From Rhodospirillales bacterium (GTDB lineage Bacteria > Pseudomonadota > Alphaproteobacteria > Rhodospirillales > Magnetospirillaceae): a stretch of 6,341 nt of DNA. A model generated the notes under the pieces. It was not told the origin of the DNA, searched no databases, and saw nothing but the letters and a program-made list of their open reading frames with translations. This document shows positions 1-4,915 of the stretch, in pieces (positions within the stretch are counted from its first letter, which is position 1; each line of letters begins with the position of its first letter). Made by a program: the position numbers and the translations under genes. The stretch is from positions 1 through 6,341 of the forward strand of contig JASHSH010000438.1 of assembly GCA_030040955.1 (NCBI GenBank), given 5' to 3'.

Positions 1-2
1 AG

Positions 3-230
3 GGAGAGTTGCGCGGCCTCGGCATGGCCGCGCGCTGGGCGGGCTGGAAGCCGGAAACGCCGACACCGGCACCGCGCATCGGCGAGCATAGCCGCGAAAT
101 ATTGCGCGAGGCCGGCTACGGCGAGGCCGAGATCGCGCGGATGCTGGCCGAGGGCGTCACCGCGGAAGCGGAGCCGGCGGCTCCCCCGGCGCGGACGGCC
201 CTTGGGCGCGCCGCGCGCGGAGAAGCCTGA
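3..230 (+). CDS. Class III (CaiB/BaiF) CoA-transferase, C-terminal fragment
   Basis: This is the 3' end of a gene that starts left of the window; 75 codons are visible before the TGA stop at 228-230. The segment PRIGEHSREILREAGYGEAE followed by an I-A-x-M-L-x-x-G-V run is the usual C-terminal helix pair of family III CoA-transferases, in which a conserved GEH(T/S)-x-E-[IV]-L precedes the last helix. These enzymes move CoA between carboxylic acids in the cytoplasm; members act on oxalate, carnitine, succinate/citramalate or glutarate. The catalytic Asp lies in the missing N-terminal part, so activity and substrate cannot be judged. After the family core there is a tail of about 20 residues rich in Ala, Pro and Arg. 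The gene converges on the padR-type gene with only 6 bases between stops. Because aminoadipate degradation goes through glutarate, a glutarate CoA-transferase is an attractive guess from context, no more than that. Confidence 0.72.
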   Translation, partial: GELRGLGMAARWAGWKPETPTPAPRIGEHSREILREAGYGEAEIARMLAEGVTAEAEPAAPPARTALGRAARGEA

Positions 231-236
231 GCCGTC

Positions 237-905
237 TCACTTGCCGCGGATTTCCTGGGCGGCGCGCTTGAGGATCTCGGCCACCCGCTGCCGCTCCTCG
301 GCGGAGGCGTCGCGCTTCTCGTGCAGCGCGGCGCGCAGGTCGTTGCGGCGGCGATGCAGTTCCTTGCCGGCCGGGTCGCGGCCGCCTTCCTCCGCCTCGT
401 CTCCGGCAAAGGCCCGGCGCACGCCGTCCATCTTCTTCCCGATCCAATCGAGCTGGGAGAAGATCGAGTCGACCAGTTCGCGGTTCTCCTCGAGATGCGC
501 GCGGCCGGTGTCGGTGATCCGGTAGAGCTTCTTCGCTCCCTCGTGCTCGACCACCGCGTAGCCCAGCTCTTCGAGATAGGTGAGCGCCGGATAGATCATG
601 CCGGGGCTCGGGCTGTAGAAGCCGTTCGAGCGTTCCTCGAACGCCTTGATAAGCTCGTAGCCGTGCCGCGGATCTTCCGCCAGCAGGGCGAGAATCAGCA
701 GCTGGAGATCGCCGCCCGCGATCTTGCGGCCCATGCGGAAGCCCCGCGCGCCCATCCCTTCGCCCGACCAGTGGGCGAAGAAGTGGCCGAAACCGTGCCT
801 GCGATGGCGGCCGCCGAAGTGATAGTGGCCTCGCTCGTGATCGTCGCCGCGTTCGTGGTCATGATCGTGATCATGCGCCCAGTGGCGGCCGAAATGTCCG
901 TGCAT
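237..905 (-). CDS. PadR-family transcriptional regulator, His-rich N-terminus, YqjI-like
   Basis: This is a cytoplasmic winged-helix repressor of the PadR family. Numbered from the upstream ATG at 917, residues 1-50 hold 14 His (6 to 49), including a HDHDHDH run. The winged helix spans about 69-145, with GDLQLLILALL, then HGYELIKA (85-92), YSPSPGMIYPALTYLEELGY (101-120) and a wing ending KKLYRIT. A charged helical C-terminal arm (about 146-226) is the usual PadR dimer region. The layout and the words HGYELIKA and SPSPG match E. coli YqjI, a nickel-responsive repressor of the ferric reductase gene yqjH. Unlike YqjI as I remember it, this protein has no Cys, so metal would be held by His/Asp/Glu. 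I chose the ATG at 905 because GGAG (915-912) lies 6 nt ahead of it; the ATG at 917 (226 aa) has no visible Shine-Dalgarno. PadR identity is firm; metal sensing is inferred. Confidence 0.9.
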   Translation of the reverse strand: MHGHFGRHWAHDHDHDHERGDDHERGHYHFGGRHRRHGFGHFFAHWSGEGMGARGFRMGRKIAGGDLQLLILALLAEDPRHGYELIKAFEERSNGFYSPSPGMIYPALTYLEELGYAVVEHEGAKKLYRITDTGRAHLEENRELVDSIFSQLDWIGKKMDGVRRAFAGDEAEEGGRDPAGKELHRRRNDLRAALHEKRDASAEERQRVAEILKRAAQEIRGK

Positions 906-924
906 CAGATACTCCATGTGTTAG

Positions 925-950
925 CGTAAGACATATATCGTAAGATATAT
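925..950. promoter_or_regulatory. Probable operator of the PadR-like regulator (dyad plus direct repeat)
   Basis: A perfect inverted repeat, ATATATC (933-939), GTAA, GATATAT (944-950), overlaps the -10 and likely start site of the padR promoter. It also sits on a direct repeat, CGTAAGACATAT (925-936) and CGTAAGATATAT (939-950), which match at 11 of 12 bases with a 14-bp period. PadR proteins are dimers that bind AT-rich dyads and commonly repress their own gene, so autoregulation is the simple reading. The site stands out from GC-rich surroundings. Binding by this particular protein is inferred from position. Confidence 0.6.
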
Positions 951-970
951 TGTACGAGTATCGTTGTCAA
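942..970 (-). promoter_or_regulatory. Sigma-70-type promoter of the padR-like gene
   Basis: Read on the minus strand, a perfect -35 hexamer TTGACA (970-965) is followed after 17 nt by TATCTT (947-942), which matches 4 of 6 bases of the -10 consensus. Transcription would start near 935, giving a leader of about 30 nt before the ATG at 905. The -10 lies inside the dyad at 933-950, so a protein bound there would block this promoter. The -35 and spacing are seen; use in vivo is inferred. Confidence 0.65.
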
Positions 971-1002
971 TCCACGCAGACGCTCGCGGCCTCGTAGATC
1001 TG

Positions 1003-1028
1003 TATAATTATTTGATATTGTTTATATC
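1003..1028. promoter_or_regulatory. AT-rich control region: TATAAT, IHF-consensus match and second GATAT dyad
   Basis: Three signals overlap in the middle of the divergent intergenic region. TATAAT (1003-1008) on the plus strand is a perfect -10 hexamer, but no good -35 lies 16-18 bp upstream (the bases around 980-985 are ACGCTC). It could serve the dehydrogenase operon with an activator, starting near 1015. On the minus strand, 1017-1005 reads TATCAAATAATTA, an exact fit to the IHF consensus WATCAANNNNTTR. A dyad GATAT-TGTTT-ATATC lies at 1014-1028 and reuses the GATAT word of the padR operator. AT-rich DNA makes such matches easier to get by chance, so each is tentative. Confidence 0.35.
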
Positions 1029-1091
1029 TTTCCTCGAGAAAATCTTCGCGACAAAGGTCCGAGCGCGAGGCCGGGGGCTTTGCCAAACGCA

Positions 1092-1135
1092 CTCCCTGGC
1101 TCCAAGATGCGCGGCCAGGTGCCGCAATCAGGGAG
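1092..1135 (+). promoter_or_regulatory. Leader with competing stem-loops around the Shine-Dalgarno of the dehydrogenase gene
   Basis: The Shine-Dalgarno GGGAG (1131-1135) lies 9 nt before the ATG at 1145. It forms the right arm of a perfect 7-bp inverted repeat, CTCCCTG (1092-1098) with CAGGGAG (1129-1135), extended by one G-U pair (1099/1128). A smaller stem, GCGGC (1111-1115) with GCCGC (1121-1125), nests inside it. A different hairpin, CCTGGC (1095-1100) with GCCAGG (1114-1119) and a 13-nt loop, uses some of the same bases and would leave the Shine-Dalgarno free. The pairings are read from the sequence; that they regulate translation is inference. No known riboswitch class was recognised. 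Confidence 0.35.
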
Positions 1136-1144
1136 CAGGCGTGG

Positions 1145-2695
1145 ATGTCGGTCCAAGGGAAGGCGTCCAATGCCGAATCAAAGACGCAGGAAGAAGCGGT
1201 CGCGCTGCTCGCGCGGCTGGGCGTGAACCTGGCCGCGCATGGCGGCGGCGCGTTGATTGCCCGCTCGGCGATCGACGGCGCGCAGCTTGCCCGATTGCGC
1301 GAGCACTCCGCCGACGAGGCGCGCGTCTCCGTCGGCCGCGCGCACGAAGCCTATCTCGCTTGGCGGCAGGTGCCGGCGCCGCGCCGCGGCGAGCTGGTCC
1401 GCCTGTTCGGCGAAGAGCTGCGCGCGCACAAGCGGGAATTGGGTCGGCTGGTCACCCTCGAAGTCGGCAAGATCGTCGAGGAGGGGCTCGGCGAAGTGCA
1501 GGAGATGATCGACATCTGCGATTTCGCGGTCGGCATCTCGCGCCAGCTCCACGGTCTCACCATCGCCACCGAGCGCCCGGGCCACGCCATGCGCGAGACC
1601 TGGCTGCCGCTGGGCGCGGTCGGCGTCATCACCGCGTTCAACTTCCCGGTCGCGGTTTGGTCGTGGAACGCGGCGCTGGCGCTGGTCTGCGGCGACGCGG
1701 TGGTATGGAAGCCCTCCGAGAAGGCGACCCTATCCGCGCTCGCGGTGGAAGCGCTGTTCCAACGCGCGGTGGCGCGCTTCGGCGCGGTTCCGCCGGGCCT
1801 GTGCCCGGTGCTGATCGGCGGTCGCGCGATCGGCGAAGCGCTCGCCGAGGATGCGCGCGTTCCGCTGGTCTCCGCCACCGGATCGGTGCGCATGGGCAAG
1901 GCGCTGGCGCAGCGCGTGGCGGCCCGGCTCGGCCGCACGTTGCTCGAGCTCGGCGGCAACAACGGGATGATCGTCGCGCCGTCGGCCGATTTGGATCTCG
2001 CGGTGCGCGCCATCACCTTCGCCGCGGTCGGCACCGCGGGCCAGCGCTGCACGAGCTTGCGCCGGCTGATCGTGCACGACTCGATCTACGACTCTCTGGT
2101 CGGGCGGCTGAAGCGCGTCTATCAGGCGGTGCCGATCGGCGATCCGCTGGAGCAGGGAGTCCTCGTCGGGCCGCTGATCGACCGCGCCGCCTTCGATGCG
2201 ATGGGCGCCGCATTGACGCGGGCCCGCGCGGCGGGCGGCAAGGTCGAGGGCGGAGTGCGCGTCCGCGCCGAACGCGCGCCCGACGCCTACTATGTCCGGC
2301 CGGCACTGATAGAAATGCCCGGCCAGGCCGAAATCGTTCACGAGGAGACCTTCGCGCCTATTCTGTATGTCATGCGCTATCGCGAGCTGAACGACGCGAT
2401 CGCCATGCACAACGCGGTGCCGCAGGGTCTCGCCTCGTCGATCTTCACCACGGATTTGCGCGAGGCCGAGCGCTTCATGTCGGCCTCGGGCAGCGATTGC
2501 GGTATCGTCAACGTCAATATCGGACCGTCTGGCGCCGAGATCGGCGGCGCCTTCGGCGGCGAGAAAGACACTGGCGGCGGCCGCGAATCCGGTTCCGACG
2601 CGTGGAAAGCCTATATGCGCCGCGCGACCAACACGGTGAACTATTCCGACGCGCTGCCGCTCGCCCAGGGCATCCGCTTCGAGGTCGACGGGTGA
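1145..2695 (+). CDS. amaB: Alpha-aminoadipic semialdehyde dehydrogenase (ALDH7 family; piperideine-6-carboxylate dehydrogenase)
   Basis: This cytoplasmic NAD(P)+-dependent enzyme, 516 aa and a normal ALDH7 length, oxidises L-2-aminoadipate 6-semialdehyde to L-2-aminoadipate, the step shared by the lysine and pipecolate breakdown routes. Visible residues are oxyanion Asn166 in FNFP, cofactor Lys189 in WKPSE, the GSVRMGK loop (246-252), general base Glu268 in LELGGNN, catalytic Cys302 in GQRCTSLRR, and EETFAPI (400-406). The stretch NIGPSGAEIGGAFGGEKDTG through GSDAWKAYMRR (458-493) is the ALDH7 hallmark. Glu120 in VQEMIDICDFAVG and Arg301 correspond to human ALDH7A1 Glu121 and Arg301, which contact the aminoadipate head group, so the substrate call is firmer than for most aldehyde dehydrogenases. 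The ATG at 1145 has GGGAG 9 nt upstream. The stop overlaps the next gene's GTG by 4 nt. The symbol follows Pseudomonas amaB; pcd is also used. Confidence 0.92.
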   Translation: MSVQGKASNAESKTQEEAVALLARLGVNLAAHGGGALIARSAIDGAQLARLREHSADEARVSVGRAHEAYLAWRQVPAPRRGELVRLFGEELRAHKRELGRLVTLEVGKIVEEGLGEVQEMIDICDFAVGISRQLHGLTIATERPGHAMRETWLPLGAVGVITAFNFPVAVWSWNAALALVCGDAVVWKPSEKATLSALAVEALFQRAVARFGAVPPGLCPVLIGGRAIGEALAEDARVPLVSATGSVRMGKALAQRVAARLGRTLLELGGNNGMIVAPSADLDLAVRAITFAAVGTAGQRCTSLRRLIVHDSIYDSLVGRLKRVYQAVPIGDPLEQGVLVGPLIDRAAFDAMGAALTRARAAGGKVEGGVRVRAERAPDAYYVRPALIEMPGQAEIVHEETFAPILYVMRYRELNDAIAMHNAVPQGLASSIFTTDLREAERFMSASGSDCGIVNVNIGPSGAEIGGAFGGEKDTGGGRESGSDAWKAYMRRATNTVNYSDALPLAQGIRFEVDG

Positions 2696-3876
2696 CGGAG
2701 GCGCGGACCTACGACGTCGTCATCGTCGGCGGCGGCGCGATCGGCAGCTCGACCGCCTTTTTCCTGGCCAGCGAATCCGGGTTCCGCGGAACCGTGGCCG
2801 TGGTCGAGCGCGATCCCACCTATCGCACCGCATCCTCGGCGCTATCCGCGAGCGGCATCCGCCAGCAATACTCGACCGCGGTCAATGTCCAGATCGGCCG
2901 ATTTGGCATCGACTTCCTGCGCAATGTCGGGGTGCATCTCGCCGTGAACGGGGAGGCGCCGGACATTGGGCTTTCGGAGCGCGGCTACCTCTTCCTCGGC
3001 GGACCGGAATCCGAATCCGTCATGCGGGACATCCATGCGCTGCAACTTGCCCACGGCGCGCGGGTCGAGCTGCTCGATCCGGATGCGCTGACCAGGCGCT
3101 TCCCCTGGATCGACGCAGCCGGCATCGGCATCGGCTCGCTCGGAATTTCGGGCGAGGGCTGGTTCGACGGCTATGCGCTGTTGCAGGCGTTCCGCCGCAA
3201 GGCGCGCAGCCTGGGCGTGGACTTCATTCACGGCACCGTCGTGGGCCTGGAGCGAAGCGGCAACCGGCTCACCGCCGCGCGGCTCGCCGACGGAACGAGG
3301 CTCCGCTGCGGCCATGTCGTCAACGCGGCCGGGCCGCGCGCGCGATCGGTGGCCGAGATGGCGGGGCTGCGCCTGCCGGTCGAGGCCCGCTGCCGCAGCG
3401 TGTTCGTGTTCGACTGCCGGCAGGAGCTGGAAGCCTGCCCGCTGGTCATCGATACGTCGGGGGTATGGTTCCGGCCCGAGGGTAGACAGTTCATCACCGG
3501 TCTCTCGCCGCCCGAGGAGCGGGATCCGGAAACCTTCGATCTCGAGGTCGATCACGCCCAGTTCGAAAACGACATCTGGCCGGCGCTCGCCGCGCGGGTG
3601 CCGGCCTTCGCCAGCGTCAAGGTCGTGGGTAGCTGGGCCGGCCTCTACGAATACAACACGCTCGACCAGAACGGCATCGTCGGCCCGCATCCCGAGTTGC
3701 CCAATCTGCTGTTCGCCAACGGCTTCAGCGGCCACGGGTTGCAACAGTCGCCGGCGGTGGGGCATGGCATCGCGGAATGGATCGCGCATGGCGCCTGGCG
3801 GACCATCGATTTCACCCCGCTCTCGGTGGAACGGATCGTCGCCAACCGGCCCTACAGCGAGCGCAACATCGTCTGA
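2692..3876 (+). CDS. FAD-dependent oxidoreductase, DAO superfamily, FOXRED1-like; candidate pipecolate/amino acid oxidase
   Basis: This 394-residue flavoprotein opens with a Rossmann dinucleotide motif, VVIVGGGAIGSS (G13, G15, G18), with Glu39 at the end of the second strand (VVERD) placed to hold the FAD ribose. Near the C-terminus the DAO-family FAD/substrate segment reads LLFANGFSGHGLQQSPAVG (339-357), and just before it NGIVGPHPELPN; both wordings are typical of FOXRED1-like proteins. There is no signal peptide or membrane segment, so it should be cytosolic. Such enzymes oxidise the C-N bond of amino or N-substituted amino acids. Its coupling to an aminoadipic semialdehyde dehydrogenase suggests it makes that aldehyde, as AmaA pipecolate oxidase does in Pseudomonas, but it does not look like an obvious AmaA. 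The GTG start at 2692 overlaps the upstream stop (GTGA), with GAGG (2681-2684) 7 nt upstream; the same frame stays open far upstream only as a shadow of the dehydrogenase gene. Confidence 0.85.
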   Translation: MTEARTYDVVIVGGGAIGSSTAFFLASESGFRGTVAVVERDPTYRTASSALSASGIRQQYSTAVNVQIGRFGIDFLRNVGVHLAVNGEAPDIGLSERGYLFLGGPESESVMRDIHALQLAHGARVELLDPDALTRRFPWIDAAGIGIGSLGISGEGWFDGYALLQAFRRKARSLGVDFIHGTVVGLERSGNRLTAARLADGTRLRCGHVVNAAGPRARSVAEMAGLRLPVEARCRSVFVFDCRQELEACPLVIDTSGVWFRPEGRQFITGLSPPEERDPETFDLEVDHAQFENDIWPALAARVPAFASVKVVGSWAGLYEYNTLDQNGIVGPHPELPNLLFANGFSGHGLQQSPAVGHGIAEWIAHGAWRTIDFTPLSVERIVANRPYSERNIV

Positions 3877-3894
3877 GCGGGCCGCGTTCCGCCC

Positions 3895-3922
3895 TTGCGC
3901 CCATGTCCCATCCTGCTAGGCT
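3895..3922 (+). promoter_or_regulatory. Probable promoter of the livHM transporter genes
   Basis: TTGCGC (3895-3900), a 16-nt spacer and TAGGCT (3917-3922), preceded by TGC that fits an extended -10, form a promoter of a type common in alphaproteobacteria. It lies 19 bases past the oxidoreductase stop and would give a leader of about 57 nt before livH. Together with the 109-nt gap it suggests that the transporter genes have their own start site and may also be read through from the catabolic genes. No convincing intrinsic terminator was found between them. Confidence 0.5.
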
Positions 3923-3985
3923 GAACCCATCGCCCAGGGGAAATCGTCGGCGCTCGGCCGGCGGTCGGCGGTTGCGGTTCGGTGC

Positions 3986-4912
3986 ATGACCAACAGCTAC
4001 GAATATTTCGTCGCTCAGCTCATCAACGGCATCACGCTCGGCACCGTCTACGGCCTTATCGCCATCGGCTACACGATGGTCTACGGCGTCATCGGCATGA
4101 TCAACTTCGCCCATGGCGAGGTGTTCATGATCGGGTCCTTCCTGTCGATCATCACCTTCCTTCTGCTCGGCCTCGCCGGCATAACCTGGGTGCCGCTCGC
4201 CATCCTGATCGTGCTGCTGGTGACGATGTTCCTGACCCCCGTCTACGGCTGGACGATCGAGCGCGTCGCCTATCGGCCGCTGCGCCAGGCGCCCAGATTG
4301 GCGCCGCTGATCACCGCCATCGGCATGTCGATCTTCCTCCAGAACTACGTGCAGGTGTTGCAGGGCGCGCGCAACAAGGTACTCCAGCCGGTCGTCGTTG
4401 GCGGCTTCGAAATCCTGAAGCGCGGCGACTACACGGTATCGATCAGCTATCTCCAGATCTTCGACGTCGTGCTCACCGTGCTGCTGATGCTCGCCTTCAC
4501 CCTGCTGATCTCGCGCACCCGGCTGGGCCGCGCGCAGCGCGCCTGCGAGCAGGATCTGAGCATGGCCTCGCTTCTCGGGGTCGATGTCGACCGCACCATC
4601 TCGATCACCTTTGTGATGGGTTCGGCCCTGGCCTCGGTCGCCGGGCTGATCTTCCTGCTGAACTATGGGGTGATCGATTTCTTCATCGGCTTCCTGGCAG
4701 GCATCAAGGCCTTCACCGCCGCCGTGCTCGGCGGCATCGGCTCGCTCCCCGGCGCGATGCTGGGGGGCTTGCTGATCGGCCTGATCGAGGCCATGTGGTC
4801 GGGTTATTTCTCCATAGAATACAAGGATGTGGCGGCCTTCTCGATTCTAATTCTCGTGCTTGTCCTGCGCCCGACCGGGTTGCTCGGGCGAGCCCAGAAC
4901 GAGAAGGTCTGA
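3986..4912 (+). CDS. livH: Branched-chain/hydrophobic amino acid ABC transporter permease LivH
   Basis: LivH is one of the two inner-membrane permeases of a HAAT-family ABC importer, in which LivH and LivM pair with the ATPases LivG and LivF and a periplasmic binding protein. The 308-residue protein starts with the typical FVAQLINGITLGTVYGLIAI then GYTMVYGVIGMINFAHGE (about residues 8-45). It has roughly eight hydrophobic segments, around 11-34, 52-80, 104-122, 154-175, 206-226, 229-262 and 279-297, some long enough to cross twice. The cytoplasmic coupling loop GRAQRACEQDLSMASLLGVD (181-200) contacts the ATPase. The ATG at 3986 has only a poor Shine-Dalgarno, but the N-terminus lines up with family members and no better in-frame start lies upstream. 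Members carry Leu/Ile/Val and many other substrates, including polar amino acids, amides and urea; here lysine-pathway compounds are possible from context. Confidence 0.93.
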   Translation: MTNSYEYFVAQLINGITLGTVYGLIAIGYTMVYGVIGMINFAHGEVFMIGSFLSIITFLLLGLAGITWVPLAILIVLLVTMFLTPVYGWTIERVAYRPLRQAPRLAPLITAIGMSIFLQNYVQVLQGARNKVLQPVVVGGFEILKRGDYTVSISYLQIFDVVLTVLLMLAFTLLISRTRLGRAQRACEQDLSMASLLGVDVDRTISITFVMGSALASVAGLIFLLNYGVIDFFIGFLAGIKAFTAAVLGGIGSLPGAMLGGLLIGLIEAMWSGYFSIEYKDVAAFSILILVLVLRPTGLLGRAQNEKV

Positions 4913-4915
4913 TAG

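Noticed and set aside
200..236. Intrinsic terminator between the convergent CoA-transferase and regulator genes
   Set aside because: GC-rich self-complementary bases (GGCGCGCCGCGCGC) are present near 206-219 but inside coding sequence, with no following T-run on either strand.
860..875. 16-base near-palindrome CATGATC-GT-GATCATG as a possible extra operator
   Set aside because: It lies inside the regulator's coding sequence and is produced by alternating His (CAT/CAC) and Asp (GAT) codons of the HDHDHDH run.
321..929. 202-codon plus-strand frame opposite the regulator gene
   Set aside because: The minus-strand translation is a clear PadR protein. The plus-strand frame has no family features and would run through the regulator's promoter.
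1015..1144. Lysine riboswitch ahead of the dehydrogenase gene
   Set aside because: The leader is shorter than a lysine riboswitch aptamer plus switch, and I could not find its five-helix junction. Only small local stems are visible.
964..2691. Long open plus-strand frame leading into the FAD oxidoreductase, as if one 970-residue protein
   Set aside because: Up to 2691 the frame is Arg/Ala/Gly-rich low-complexity sequence overlapping the dehydrogenase gene in another frame. Recognisable protein starts only at the GTG at 2692.
2842..3789. 315-codon antisense frame opposite the FAD oxidoreductase
   Set aside because: It has no recognisable motifs and sits wholly inside a well-supported gene, so it is another GC-driven shadow.
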